Assembly: GCF_003946645.1 (NCBI RefSeq)
Contig: NZ_RHOU01000009.1
Span: forward strand, 44,365 to 108,364
DNA from: Lapidilactobacillus wuchangensis
GTDB taxonomy: Bacteria > Bacillota > Bacilli > Lactobacillales > Lactobacillaceae
Direction: 5' to 3'
Length of the DNA: 64,000 bases
Translations under genes and position numbers: made by a program
Part shown: positions 17,126 through 26,043 of the stretch, one piece after another
How positions within the stretch are numbered: position 1 is the stretch's first letter
Layout: the number at the start of each line of letters is the position of its first letter
Notes under the pieces: model-generated
Seen by the model: only the letters and a program-made list of their open reading frames with translations
Told to the model about the DNA's origin: nothing
The model's database searches: none

Positions 17126-18124
17126 CTATGCCTCACCAGGATCGATTTCATCAACAATCTTACGAGCTTCATCAGTGGTCTTGGTTTGCATCAGATCATT
17201 TCTGATTGCGGCGGCACCTTTCATCCCCCGCACGTAAATCTTGAAAAAGCGTTGTAACGGTGCAAAGTGGCCTGAAAAGCCCTTAGCCACAAATTCATCG
17301 TACAAATCTAATTGATACCGCAATAGATTGAGCAATTCATGGGCAGAATGTTCGCGCGGTACTTTTTCAAAAGCATACGGATTCATGAAAATTCCTCGGC
17401 CAATCATGATGCCATCAACACCAGGATGTTCCTGAGCCAATTTCATGCCGGCTTGATAATCAGCAATATCACCATTAATTTGTAGCAATGTGGCTGGCGC
17501 ATAAGCATCGCGCATTTGCACCAACTGATCGATCAACTCATAGTGCGCTGGCACTTTACTCATTTCTGCGGTGGTGCGCAAATGAACTGTCAAGACAGGC
17601 ACCTGTTGCTGCAACAGAAACGGGATCCAATTGTCCATTTCATTGATGTCGCTAAAACCTAAGCGCGTCTTGACACTAACGGGCAAACCGCCTTGGCGCG
17701 CGCCAGCAATCACTGCTTTGGCAGTGTCAAAATGACGAATCAAATCACTACCACTATGATTTTTCAGCACCGCCGGATCAGGACAGCCCATATTAAGATC
17801 AATGGCTTGATAACCTTGCCGCGCCACCTCAACCGCCGCCTTGGCAAAGTCTGTCTCATCATTGCCCCATAATTGGACAATCGGCTTCGGTGACTCAGCA
17901 GGATCAATATAAAGTCGACCTTTAGTAGTTTCTTTGGCCAACGGATGAGTCATACTCAACGCATTAGTGAATTCTGTATAAAAATTATCTGGCGCTGCGG
18001 CTCGCATCACGACCCGTCTAAAAACGGAACCAGTCACGGCCTCCATTGGCGCCAAACTAAAAAACGGCCGCTGCTCTCGCTTAGCCTGATCAGCAATCTG
18101 CTGCCAATAACTTGATTCAGTCAT
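17126..18124 (-). CDS. dus: tRNA-dihydrouridine synthase
   Basis: The 332-residue protein is an FMN-dependent Dus enzyme that reduces uridine in the tRNA D-loop. Marks are the opening FSLAPMEAVTGSVFR (flavin loop), IDLNMGCPDPAV with the catalytic Cys, SVKTRLGF, VHLRTTAEM and QINGDI, then GIMIGRGIFMNPYAF at the phosphate site. It is somewhat divergent: the segment after the catalytic Cys reads LKNHSGSDLIR where many have KxxGxGAxLL. Which D-loop position it modifies is unknown. It is transcribed alone and ends at a strong hairpin. Confidence 0.95.
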   Translation of the reverse strand: MTESSYWQQIADQAKREQRPFFSLAPMEAVTGSVFRRVVMRAAAPDNFYTEFTNALSMTHPLAKETTKGRLYIDPAESPKPIVQLWGNDETDFAKAAVEVARQGYQAIDLNMGCPDPAVLKNHSGSDLIRHFDTAKAVIAGARQGGLPVSVKTRLGFSDINEMDNWIPFLLQQQVPVLTVHLRTTAEMSKVPAHYELIDQLVQMRDAYAPATLLQINGDIADYQAGMKLAQEHPGVDGIMIGRGIFMNPYAFEKVPREHSAHELLNLLRYQLDLYDEFVAKGFSGHFAPLQRFFKIYVRGMKGAAAIRNDLMQTKTTDEARKIVDEIDPGEA

Positions 18125-18355
18125 CTTTCCACTTCCAATTAAAATTAACGTTACTTACTATTGTACCGATTATCGAACCAGATTGGCAAATTGAAAAGGC
18201 CAGAAAATTAAGTCAACTCAAAAAAACTACAAATTTTCATAAAAAATAGTCCGACAATAAATAATACCGCTCAGTCTCTAAACAGACACAATCACTGAGC
18301 ACAGTAATGCAAACTACCTCACATAAAAATTGCTGACTTAAAATAACTCGTTTAC

Positions 18356-18610
18356 TTATTTCTTGAATGACCGTCGAATTTTAACTAGTAACATAATCGC
18401 AATGATAACTAAAATTACTGTCACTATTATTAATAGCGTTTTGTCACCCCGTATACCCCAGTAAAGAATAAAAATAATGAATCCAAAATAAGCACCAACC
18501 AAATATTTATAGTTTTCGCCTAATCTTTCTTTGACCAGGCTTGGTACATTTAAGATTTGCATTATCGCAATCGCCAAAAGTGCAAGTGCCAAAAAACTAG
18601 TACCACTCAT
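18356..18610 (-). CDS. Small three-helix membrane protein, unknown
   Basis: I start at the ATG at 18610 because GGGGGAG precedes it by 6 bases. A longer frame to 18646 lacks a ribosome site. The 84-residue product is almost wholly three membrane helices with a basic C-terminus (KIRRSFKK), which should face the cytosol. There is no recognised motif. It stands alone between dus and rpsI, and the 18125-18355 gap contains a CTCAGT/ACTGAG inverted pair about 18 bases apart that is too weak to call. Confidence 0.6.
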   Translation of the reverse strand: MSGTSFLALALLAIAIMQILNVPSLVKERLGENYKYLVGAYFGFIIFILYWGIRGDKTLLIIVTVILVIIAIMLLVKIRRSFKK

Positions 18611-18775
18611 TTTAGCTCCCCCTTGTCTGATCAACGGATCTGACAAAACGCAATGCCATTAAAAACTAGTTTACTTCGTCATAAAAATATTTAAGGTAAA
18701 CTCGCTTGAATTATAATCTCGGTTCACTGATATAGCAATAAGCAATGTTCCTATTTAGCAACTTTATTTTTTCAT

Positions 18776-18809
18776 AAAAAAACACTCACTAGAAATTCTA
18801 GTAAGTGTC
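18776..18809 (-). terminator. Terminator of the rplM-rpsI operon
   Basis: AACACTCACTAGAA pairs with TTCTAGTAAGTGT with one mismatch. A T-run follows on the minus strand, just after the rpsI stop at 18834. Confidence 0.85.
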
Positions 18810-18833
18810 TTAAACATTGATATGCTGGATATA

Positions 18834-19229
18834 TTAACGTTTTGAGAATTGTGAAGCTTTACGAGCTTTCTTAAGACCTGGCTTCTTACGTTCCTTCATA
18901 CGAGGGTCACGAGTTAACATGCCAGCGGCTTTAAGAACACCACGGAAATCAGGATCGACTTGTAATAAAGCACGAGCGATACCGTGACGAACAGCACCTG
19001 TTTGACCTGAGAAGCCACCACCATGAACATTAACATTAATGTCATATGAGCCTTCTGTTTCAGTCAAAACTAGGGGTTGTTTCAAATCTTTGATAAGGTT
19101 AGCAAATGGAAGATAATCTTCTGCTGACTTTTTGTTGATCGTGATTTTACCTGTTCCAGGAACGAGGAAAACACGCGCAACTGAATCTTTACGACGGCCA
19201 GTGCCGTTATACATAGCTTGTTGTGCCAT
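18834..19229 (-). CDS. rpsI: 30S ribosomal protein S9
   Basis: The 131-residue length is normal for S9. It shows the conserved [11 protein letters not shown] start, a [20 protein letters not shown] core, and the long basic C-terminal tail ending SQFSKR that reaches the P-site tRNA. It follows rplM by 14 bases, the standard pair across bacteria. AGGGAGGAAA precedes the ATG. Confidence 0.99.
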   Translation of the reverse strand: MAQQAMYNGTGRRKDSVARVFLVPGTGKITINKKSAEDYLPFANLIKDLKQPLVLTETEGSYDINVNVHGGGFSGQTGAVRHGIARALLQVDPDFRGVLKAAGMLTRDPRMKERKKPGLKKARKASQFSKR

Positions 19230-19243
19230 TTATAATTTCCTCC

Positions 19244-19687
19244 CTACTTCAAGTTTGTAAGATCTAAGACTTCTGGTTTTTGAGCTTGGTTAGCATGCTC
19301 TGCACCAGCGTAAACATGTAACTTCATGAATTGTTGGTGACCCAACGTATTCTTAGGTAACATGCCTTTAACTGACAATTCCACAAGTCGAGTAGGATTG
19401 TTAGCTAACAAGTCGCCAGCTGTCCGTGTCTTCAAACCACCGGGATGATCACTGTGGTGCTGATATAATTTATCAGTTGCTTTCTTACCAGTTAATTTAA
19501 GTTTTGATGCATTGATAACGATTACGTTATCGCCAGTATCAACGTTAGGTGTAAATGTTGGTTTGTTCTTGCCGCGCAAGATTGATGCAACGACTGTTGA
19601 AACCCGACCTAATGAAATATCTGTGGCATCAATGAGATACCATTTACGTTCAATTTCGCTTGGTTTTGCCAAAGGTGTTGTACGCAC
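19244..19687 (-). CDS. rplM: 50S ribosomal protein L13
   Basis: I begin at the GTG at 19687 ([20 protein letters not shown]). GGAGG stands 8 bases before it and the resulting 147 residues are the family's usual length. A longer reading to 19723 is not supported. Core motifs [17 protein letters not shown] and [12 protein letters not shown] are intact. It heads the rplM-rpsI operon behind a good promoter and a leader of about 75 bases that may be autoregulatory. Confidence 0.98.
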   Translation of the reverse strand: MRTTPLAKPSEIERKWYLIDATDISLGRVSTVVASILRGKNKPTFTPNVDTGDNVIVINASKLKLTGKKATDKLYQHHSDHPGGLKTRTAGDLLANNPTRLVELSVKGMLPKNTLGHQQFMKLHVYAGAEHANQAQKPEVLDLTNLK

Positions 19688-19765
19688 GATAAATTCCTCC
19701 ATACATAATGTTTTGTCTGACACTCAATAAGTTTCCGGGGCCTATCGTGGGGCAAACAAATACCA
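19688..19765 (-). promoter_or_regulatory. 5' leader of rplM-rpsI, possible L13 leader
   Basis: From the predicted start site to the GTG there are about 75 bases that include GC-rich segments (GCCCCACGATAGGCCCC) able to fold. Firmicutes are known to carry an autoregulatory L13 leader. I have not shown that this one fits its consensus. Confidence 0.25.
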
Positions 19766-19771
19766 ACAACT

Positions 19772-19800
19772 AGTTTACCGAAAATAGGCCTTGAAGTCAA
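19772..19800 (-). promoter_or_regulatory. Promoter of rplM-rpsI
   Basis: TTGACT, a 17-base spacer and TAAACT on the minus strand, about 85 bases before the rplM start and downstream of truA. Confidence 0.75.
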
Positions 19801-19859
19801 TGAAAATTTGAGCTTACTGGGATTTTTTTAACAAGAAAAGGCTTTAATTCAGTTAAGCT

Positions 19860-20696
19860 TTATGATTGACGCCGTAAACCGTGGGGATGCTTCGGTTGCA
19901 ACGGTTTCGTAATCGGAATCTGGCTTAGTGCGGTCAACTCGGCCTCATCCCCAGGATAATAAACTTTTTGTAAATATAAACCACTAGCTGGCGCCGTTCC
20001 TCGCGCTTGTTGGCGATCCTTCACTGTAAACAAACGCAGCAAGTCATGTTCGTCACGGCGGCCATTGCCAATCTCCAATAAAGTGGCGACTAAGATGCGC
20101 ACCATATTATAGAGGAAACCATTGCCAATGAAAGTGAAAACTAATTCGTGCTGGACTGGGTCTTCGCTAACTGTAGCCCGATAAATCGTCCGCACTTTAT
20201 TTTTAATCACACCACCACTAGCCGCAAAACTAGTAAAGTCATGTTCACCTAACAAATCTTGCAAGGCGGTTTCGATGCGGCCAATTTCCAACGAATACGG
20301 ATAATGACCAGTGTACAAACGCTTGAAGGGATCAGTGAAACGTCCCTGACTGACTCGATATTGGTAACATTTACCGATCGTATCAAACTGGGCATGAAAA
20401 TCCGGATCAGCTAGCTGACTATCAGTGACTTCCATATCCAAAGGCAATAAACTGTTCAAAGCTAGTAACATGTTTCGTGCTGGCATTTCCTTAGGATAGT
20501 CGAAATGAATCACCTGACCATAAGCATGCACGCCAGCGTCAGTGCGGCCAGAACCATGAACGCGAATCGGCTCGCCTTTTGTCATTTTCGTTAACGCTTG
20601 TTCTAATGTTCCTTGAACGGTGCGCTGCTTGGTCTGCACCTGGAAGCCGGCAAAGTTAGTGCCATCATATGCAACGGTAATTCGATAACGTGGCAC
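19860..20696 (-). CDS. truA: tRNA pseudouridine(38-40) synthase TruA
   Basis: I take the GTG at 20696, because AGGAGG precedes it by 7 bases and the frame then clears the ecfT stop. A longer frame to 20771 overlaps ecfT heavily. The 278-residue enzyme isomerises uridines in the anticodon arm. It shows the opening [17 protein letters not shown], the catalytic Asp in [11 protein letters not shown], and the KxRTIYRA and [12 protein letters not shown] motifs. Its place after ecfA1-ecfA2-ecfT and before rplM is the normal Firmicutes order. Confidence 0.98.
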   Translation of the reverse strand: MPRYRITVAYDGTNFAGFQVQTKQRTVQGTLEQALTKMTKGEPIRVHGSGRTDAGVHAYGQVIHFDYPKEMPARNMLLALNSLLPLDMEVTDSQLADPDFHAQFDTIGKCYQYRVSQGRFTDPFKRLYTGHYPYSLEIGRIETALQDLLGEHDFTSFAASGGVIKNKVRTIYRATVSEDPVQHELVFTFIGNGFLYNMVRILVATLLEIGNGRRDEHDLLRLFTVKDRQQARGTAPASGLYLQKVYYPGDEAELTALSQIPITKPLQPKHPHGLRRQS

Positions 20697-20707
20697 ACAG
20701 CCACCTC

Positions 20708-21508
20708 CTACATCATTCTTTCTAAGACTAACATCCCCGTGCTGATCACCGCGAAAGCAGCCAGCACCCAACTATCTCGGGACTGCCATTTCAAAATCCG
20801 ATAACGGGTCCGCCCTTCACCATCGCGATAACCACGAGAAATCATCGCCGTGGTTAAATCCGAAGCAATGTCAATGCTGCTCATCATTAAAGGAATCAAT
20901 AATGGCAACAAGGCCTTGGCCCGCTTCAACAAACTACCATTATTGAAATCCACCCCACGTGCACGCTGGGCGTTCATAATTTTAGTGGTTTCGTCCATTA
21001 ATTTCGGCACAAAGCGCAAAGCAATTGATAACATCAAGGCCACTTCATTAACAGGAAACTTAATCACGCGCAAGGGACTGATCAAATACTCCAAGCCATC
21101 AGCAATTTCCAAAGGCTGGGTGGTCAAGGTCAACAGCGTCGACATGAAAATAATCAATAGGAAACGGGCGGCAATATAACCGGCATTGATCAACCCTTCG
21201 CGGCTAATACTGAGCCAGCCCCACTGCCAATAAACATGCTGGCCACTAGTGAAGAACAGCTGTAAACCAACTGTAAACAGAATCAGCCACAGCATCGGCC
21301 GCAATCCACGAAGAAAGAAGCCTAACGAAATACCTGATGCCCAAACGCTGACCACGACCACAGCACCGAGAATCACGTAACTAGGCCAATGTTGGGCGAA
21401 GAAAATCAAGACAATAAATAGAATATTTAAAATTAATTTTAAACGTGGATCTAAACGATGTACAAAGGAATCACCAGGATAATAGCGGCCAAAAATCAAT
21501 TTATTCAT
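20708..21508 (-). CDS. ecfT: ECF transporter transmembrane protein EcfT
   Basis: This 266-residue integral membrane protein couples the two ATPases to substrate-binding S-components for vitamins and metals. It starts with the typical [24 protein letters not shown] and has about five helices. Two cytosolic coupling motifs are visible, [11 protein letters not shown] and a later A-R-G-V-D segment (QRARGVDF), the X-R-G pattern that docks on the ATPases. Its start overlaps the ecfA2 stop by 8 bases. No S-component gene is nearby, as expected for a group II shared module. Confidence 0.97.
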   Translation of the reverse strand: MNKLIFGRYYPGDSFVHRLDPRLKLILNILFIVLIFFAQHWPSYVILGAVVVVSVWASGISLGFFLRGLRPMLWLILFTVGLQLFFTSGQHVYWQWGWLSISREGLINAGYIAARFLLIIFMSTLLTLTTQPLEIADGLEYLISPLRVIKFPVNEVALMLSIALRFVPKLMDETTKIMNAQRARGVDFNNGSLLKRAKALLPLLIPLMMSSIDIASDLTTAMISRGYRDGEGRTRYRILKWQSRDSWVLAAFAVISTGMLVLERMM

Positions 21509-22370
21509 GAGTCGCCACCTGCTTTAACTGCGGCGCTAGTTGAGCCAGCAAGTCAGGCACCGTCAACGGCACCTGGTCAAACTGGAAGCCTTGTTGTTGC
21601 AACTGTTGGACTAAGCGGCCAGTACTTGGTAGTTCGAGGTTGTGCTGATGTAGCCACGGAATATCAGCAAATATTTCCTGGGGCTGCCCTGTCTTTAACA
21701 CCCGCCCCTGTTCCATAACCACCACTTGTTGCGCATAACGGACCACATCATCCATTTGGTGAGTGACCAAAATCACCGTCAAATCGCGTTCCTGTTGAAT
21801 TTTCACAAATAAGGTCATCATTTCTTCGCGACCAACGGGATCCAAGCCAGCAGTAGGTTCATCTAAGACCAAGACTTCTGGTTCCATGGCCAAAACACCA
21901 GCGATTGCCACTCGGCGCATTTGACCACCGGATAAATCAAAAGGCATTTTATCTTCTAATTCTGGGGCAATGCCAACTAACCGCAAGGCCCGCCGCGCAA
22001 TCTCGTCAGCTTCCGCCGCGGTTTTACCGAAATTCTTGGGTGCAAAAGCCACATCTTTTAAGACTGTTTCTTCAAATAACTGACTTTCAGGAAATTGAAA
22101 AACTAAGCCAACTTTCCGGCGCAAGTCATAAAGTTCTTTATTTTTAGTTTGGGGCGTGACCACTTGATCGCCAACCACAACTTCACCTTTAGTGGGAATC
22201 AGTAAGGCATTTAAATGCTGCAACAACGTGCTTTTGCCACTGCCGGTTTGACCAATGATGGCATTATAAGTACCACTCTGAAAGTGCAAATTCACATCAC
22301 GTAAACCTGGCGTGGCCATTGGTGAATCGGCTTGATAAGTGTAATCTACTTGTTTGAATGTAATGTCCAT
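21501..22370 (-). CDS. ecfA2: ECF transporter ATPase EcfA2
   Basis: A 289-residue ABC ATPase, one half of the heterodimeric ECF motor. It shows Walker A GQTGSGKSTLLQ, the Q-loop VFQFPESQLF, the signature LSGGQMRRVAIAG, Walker B EVLVLDEPTAGLD and the switch His in LVTHQMDD. It overlaps ecfA1 by 25 bases and ecfT by 8, so the three are translationally coupled. Confidence 0.98.
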   Translation of the reverse strand: MDITFKQVDYTYQADSPMATPGLRDVNLHFQSGTYNAIIGQTGSGKSTLLQHLNALLIPTKGEVVVGDQVVTPQTKNKELYDLRRKVGLVFQFPESQLFEETVLKDVAFAPKNFGKTAAEADEIARRALRLVGIAPELEDKMPFDLSGGQMRRVAIAGVLAMEPEVLVLDEPTAGLDPVGREEMMTLFVKIQQERDLTVILVTHQMDDVVRYAQQVVVMEQGRVLKTGQPQEIFADIPWLHQHNLELPSTGRLVQQLQQQGFQFDQVPLTVPDLLAQLAPQLKQVATHE

Positions 22371-23182
22371 AAATTCTTCACCAACTGTTCCTCATCTAAA
22401 TAATGATCAGCCACGTTCACATCGGCTTGCAACAAACCTTGGCGAACTTTCTCGCTTAAGGGCACGGTCAAGCCGTGTTGTTGCAACATGTCACCTTGGA
22501 CGAAAATCTCCGCCGGGGTGCCTGCAGTGACTAACTGGCCATTGTCCATTAAAATCACCTGATCAGCCAAAGCCGCTTCGTCAATGTCATGGGTAATCGA
22601 AATAATCGTAAACTGCCCAGTTTTCCGCAAATCAGTCATTAAACTAACAACGTCATGGCGACCTTGGGGATCGAGCATACTGGTGGCCTCATCAAGAATG
22701 ATCACTTGCGGCCGCTGTGCCAGCACCCCAGCTAAGGCTACTCGTTGTTTCTGACCACCAGATAAACGAGCCGGTTCATGAGTCGCATAAGCAGTCATCC
22801 CCACTTGCTCTAACGCCGCCTGCACCCGGGGAATCATTTCTGCCCGGGGCACACCGTTATTTTCCATGCCAAAAGCCACATCATCAGCCACGGTCGCACC
22901 AACGAATTGATTATCAGGACTCTGGAAAACAATTCCGATTTTACGGCGGATAGCCCAAACTGATTCCTCAGTCAGCAGTTCACCGTCAATATAAACCTCA
23001 CCAGATTGTGGCGCAATTAAGCCATTCAACATTTGGGCCAAGGTACTCTTGCCACTGCCATTATGGCCGACAATTGCCACCCATTGCCCAGGCTCAATCG
23101 TCAAGGAAATATTCTGCAAAGCTGGTACTTTGCTATTCTGATAAGTGTAAGTCAGATCCTTCACCTGAATAATTGGTACCAT
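22346..23182 (-). CDS. ecfA1: ECF transporter ATPase EcfA1
   Basis: A 278-residue ABC ATPase that pairs with EcfA2. Walker A is GHNGSGKSTLAQ, the Q-loop VFQSPDNQFVG, the signature LSGGQKQRVALAG, Walker B QVIILDEATSMLDPQGR, and the switch ITHDIDE. Note Glu-Ala in place of Glu-Pro after Walker B, which is normal for EcfA1. It is the first gene of the ecf-truA operon. The 680-base gap upstream holds repeat copy B and a perfect inverted repeat, but no other gene that I can support. Confidence 0.98.
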   Translation of the reverse strand: MVPIIQVKDLTYTYQNSKVPALQNISLTIEPGQWVAIVGHNGSGKSTLAQMLNGLIAPQSGEVYIDGELLTEESVWAIRRKIGIVFQSPDNQFVGATVADDVAFGMENNGVPRAEMIPRVQAALEQVGMTAYATHEPARLSGGQKQRVALAGVLAQRPQVIILDEATSMLDPQGRHDVVSLMTDLRKTGQFTIISITHDIDEAALADQVILMDNGQLVTAGTPAEIFVQGDMLQQHGLTVPLSEKVRQGLLQADVNVADHYLDEEQLVKNLWTLHSNK

Positions 23183-23307
23183 CAGCCAACCCGCCCCTAA
23201 TTTTTATTCAATAGTCACATTTTACCATATTTCGGCTTTACTTTAAGTAACCAAGCTGTTAAAAATGACGACTGGATTTTATGATCAAATACAAATAGTT
23301 TTTAAAA

Positions 23308-23484
23308 CAGCATAGTGTCTGACTCTGTTCCGGGCTGCTTGTCGTGGAACGCTGCCGGCATTGATTTGAGCTTATTGCTACGCAACAATCTCAATTACAA
23401 GCCTTATTCTAACCGGTAAAGCGGCAAGAATAATTTGGCGGCTGACGCCAAGATCCCTCCACGCCGTCTGGAGCTGATGTTGTG
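23308..23484 (+). repeat. Structured intergenic repeat, copy B
   Basis: This plus-oriented copy keeps the GGAACGCTGCCGGC block, hairpin TTGAGCTTATTGC/GCAACAATCTCAA and hairpin TTATTCTAACCGG/GCGGCAAGAATAA, then TTTGGCGGCTGACGCC and a CTCCA/TGGAG-type end. It lies upstream of ecfA1, in the gap from 23183 to 23865. Confidence 0.88.
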
Positions 23485-23749
23485 TACTTTACAATTGCTT
23501 GTTTCAAATATGAATCGGTTAGATTGGACTATCAATTGAACATAGGCGATAGTTAAAACTAGTAAATTTTCAAATATAAGCTGTAGCTACAGGACAAATT
23601 TGAAAATTTGTCGTGTGTCGACAATGGTTTACTGTGAAATAGACGGTTTTATTTTTAGATGTTTGAACAGATCATGATAAAAAGTGGCACTCAGCTTTCA
23701 TACCATTGGAATGACACAAGACATCTCATTAATGCTGGCATATTTCAAG

Positions 23750-23829
23750 CATCAAAAAAGCTTCTTCGCAGTCTCAATATTTTAACCAGAGACAGGCAAA
23801 CAAGCTAATGAAATGAAGCTTTTTTGATG
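23750..23829. repeat. Perfect 15-bp inverted repeat with 50-base interior
   Basis: CATCAAAAAAGCTTC at 23750-23764 is exactly reversed as GAAGCTTTTTTGATG at 23815-23829. The interior contains a smaller AGTCTC/GAGAC pair. It lies 37 bases after the last gene of the membrane cluster. The T-runs next to GAAGC could make it a terminator in both directions. A small mobile-element end is an alternative. Confidence 0.6.
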
Positions 23830-23865
23830 AGAAATTTATCAGTGCTGACGAATTTTCTTGATTAA

Positions 23866-24042
23866 TCAGCCTAGGAATTTGGCCAAGACTAACAGGCCAA
23901 TCCACGTGACTACAGCAAACAACAGTCGTTGATTCTCGGTCATCGTTGCTACTGGGGGATGTTGATTCAGCGTATTTAACCAAATAATAATTGCAACGAT
24001 CCATAGTAAATCCACTAACCTGCGCCGCCACCGTTGTTTCAT
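23866..24042 (-). CDS. Small two-helix membrane protein, unknown
   Basis: I use the ATG at 24042, preceded by GGGGTG, giving 58 residues. It has a strongly basic N-terminus (KQRWRRRL), a helix, a short polar loop with HPPVATMTENQR, then a second helix. No family is recognised. It is the last of five closely spaced small membrane genes and starts 18 bases after the previous stop. Confidence 0.6.
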   Translation of the reverse strand: MKQRWRRRLVDLLWIVAIIIWLNTLNQHPPVATMTENQRLLFAVVTWIGLLVLAKFLG

Positions 24043-24060
24043 GAATAGCACCCCAATCAA

Positions 24061-24696
24061 TTAGAGAATATTGGTAATTGGAAACAAATCGCACAGCAAT
24101 TCAAAAATTAGCCAAATTGCTAAGGGAAAGATGAAATTATGGCTAAGGCGATAGGCCAGAAATAGTGCTAGCCATAACGTACCAATAATCAACAGTTGCC
24201 ACCAAAAATTATCTAAGGGCACACTAATGATCCAAATCAAAATTGGCATGAGATACTGCCAATCTGGTGCCGATTCCGCAAAGCTTGCCGGTACCACCAG
24301 CACCGCAATTACCGAAGCAAAAATATAAATCAAGTTATAACTTAACCCAGCAATTACGCCACCAGTTGTACCTGGTAATTGAAAACTATTAGGATTGGTC
24401 AAATCGTTCGTTTCACCAATGATCCTCGGCAGTACATAAATTAAGAGCGCCACTAACAGCGCCGCAAATAAAAAGCCGGCCACTGAACGACACGACAATT
24501 GTTGCAGTTGGCTCCTAATTAATTGCCGTGATTCAATGAAAAGAAGCACGACTGACACCACTAATAATGCAAACGACAGCCCAAAGTTCTGAGGAAATGC
24601 TAGTGGCCATTGCTGATGAGCCGTAATTGTTGCCACTAAATAGAAAATTAAAAAACTAGCCACACCTATCATGGGATTTTTTAAACGTGTCATCAA
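24061..24696 (-). CDS. Polytopic membrane protein, unknown (CPBP-like size)
   Basis: This 211-residue protein has six to seven membrane helices. Size and layout resemble CPBP/CAAX intramembrane proteases, but the conserved EExxxR and two His motifs are not present. A lone FAES segment near residue 145 is the nearest match. Enzymatic activity is therefore not supported. It sits in a run of small membrane genes that end with the perfect inverted repeat. Confidence 0.65.
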   Translation of the reverse strand: MMTRLKNPMIGVASFLIFYLVATITAHQQWPLAFPQNFGLSFALLVVSVVLLFIESRQLIRSQLQQLSCRSVAGFLFAALLVALLIYVLPRIIGETNDLTNPNSFQLPGTTGGVIAGLSYNLIYIFASVIAVLVVPASFAESAPDWQYLMPILIWIISVPLDNFWWQLLIIGTLWLALFLAYRLSHNFIFPLAIWLIFELLCDLFPITNIL

Positions 24697-24720
24697 GCCT
24701 ATCTCCTTATCCAGTTTGAT

Positions 24721-24996
24721 TTACTTCTCCAAATTAGTATCAACTAATTCCTGTAAACTAACTTCCCGCTTCTGATGATCAATCACGACCACACAAAGCT
24801 TATGCTGAGGATTCTCGAAACTGCTGATCACGTTCTTCGTCTGATAGGTAATTTTCGCTTTCCTAGTTGGCGGTACCACAATTTCAATATTAGGTCGATT
24901 GTGCTCAGCAATTTTCTGAGTCGTCAAAATCGTCCCTTTGATGCCTAACACTAAAGCAATCAATCCTACTAGAATACACGACCATAACTTTTTCAT
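24721..24996 (-). CDS. Small membrane-anchored protein, unknown
   Basis: The ATG at 24996 follows GGGGAGTG. The 91-residue product has one N-terminal helix (about 3-22) and an extracytoplasmic, beta-rich tail that contains a single Cys (HKLCVVVIDHQK). No signal cleavage motif stands out. It belongs to the membrane-protein run between 23866 and 25851, of unknown role. Confidence 0.6.
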   Translation of the reverse strand: MKKLWSCILVGLIALVLGIKGTILTTQKIAEHNRPNIEIVVPPTRKAKITYQTKNVISSFENPQHKLCVVVIDHQKREVSLQELVDTNLEK

Positions 24997-25057
24997 TGCT
25001 ATCACTCCCCGCACAGATTTTTAAACATCATTGCGTTATGACGGCGTTATTTGAATC

Positions 25058-25567
25058 TCAATCTTGTCGATGAACAACCACATAAGTGAGCGTTAGTAAC
25101 GCTACCTGAGCAAACAAAGCATCAATCCGAAATTCTAAATTGCCAGTTAGCAGTCCGACGAGCAACATCAACAATGACACCACTAACAACCAGATTTGAG
25201 GCCGCCAAATCGTCATCAAACTGGCCTTGGAAATCAGCAGGTTCTGGCAAAAACGTTTAAAAATATCTTTTAACACCAGCACAATCCGCAAACTAATCGC
25301 ACAGTCAACCGTCGCTAATAAAATTGTCAATGAAAATAAGAATTGTGTCACACTGCGACGAAAGAAAATATCTGGATTAGCCAAGGGAATGTTGAGTTTT
25401 TTAATTGCTTCGCTAAGCAGTTGCCAGCTACCTTTTCCAAAATACAAATATTGGGCATAAATAAAAAAGCCCAGCATCGCCACTAGCATCAAAATAAGTG
25501 CCACAATACATAGATTCAGCAAAAACCTGATCAACCGCTCAAGTTTGACTGACCGTTCATTGCCCAT
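25058..25567 (-). CDS. Four-helix membrane protein (DUF2975-like)
   Basis: I use the ATG at 25567 behind GGGGGAGTG, giving 169 residues. Four membrane helices are arranged two and two, with a charged cytosolic loop containing LVLKDIFKRFCQN. The layout and that loop resemble DUF2975 proteins, which in Firmicutes usually lie beside a small XRE-type regulator. An XRE-type regulator is found at 26044. The family call is from memory and moderate. Function is unknown. Confidence 0.6.
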   Translation of the reverse strand: MGNERSVKLERLIRFLLNLCIVALILMLVAMLGFFIYAQYLYFGKGSWQLLSEAIKKLNIPLANPDIFFRRSVTQFLFSLTILLATVDCAISLRIVLVLKDIFKRFCQNLLISKASLMTIWRPQIWLLVVSLLMLLVGLLTGNLEFRIDALFAQVALLTLTYVVVHRQD

Positions 25568-25632
25568 AACTGTCACTCCCCCTTTTAAAAATATTAACCC
25601 GTACTTCTATACCCACAACGCCGCCACTGTTT

Positions 25633-25851
25633 TCAGTTAATCGTGAAACTCATTATTGACACTTCTTGCTGACACCTCACGCGTAATTGCAACAACTGAT
25701 ACGTGGAGCACCAATCGGAAATCGTTAAAATCGTGATTATTATTGCAATCAATGGTGATAATTTCATAAAAGCACTGACAATCAAAACAACTACCAAAGA
25801 ACTAATTACTTTAAATCGCCGTAACTTTTGCGCTGCCGTCAAATGACGCAC
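25633..25851 (-). CDS. Small two-helix membrane protein, unknown
   Basis: A GTG at 25851 lies 9 bases after AAAGGGG and gives 72 residues. An N-terminal basic patch (HLTAAQKLRRFKV) leads into two hydrophobic helices and a short polar end. It is first in the run of five small membrane genes. A terminator at 26001-26032 separates it from the XRE regulator upstream, so the run probably has its own promoter in the AT-rich stretch at 25870-25990. Confidence 0.5.
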   Translation of the reverse strand: MRHLTAAQKLRRFKVISSLVVVLIVSAFMKLSPLIAIIITILTISDWCSTYQLLQLRVRCQQEVSIMSFTIN

Positions 25852-26000
25852 GAAAATCAACCCCTTTTTTAGAAATTTTTTCTGTCGTCCAAATTAACTT
25901 TTATTTTTTTGTAATCTATCTATTCTATAATTCTAACATATAGCGTATTAATATGCTCAAAGAAAAACATTTCAATTTTAGAATTAACATCAAACCAACC

Positions 26001-26032
26001 AAAAAAAGCGGCCTTGACTAAGGCCGCCTTTT
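26001..26032. terminator. Terminator after the XRE regulator
   Basis: GCGGCCTT and AAGGCCGC form a perfect 8-bp GC-rich stem with a 4-base loop. A-runs and T-runs stand on both sides, so it can act both ways. It starts 11 bases after the stop at 26044. Confidence 0.9.
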
Positions 26033-26043
26033 AACTTTATTGT

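Noticed and set aside
24061..24696. CPBP intramembrane protease
   Set aside because: The helix count fits, but the EExxxR and His motifs needed for activity are not there.
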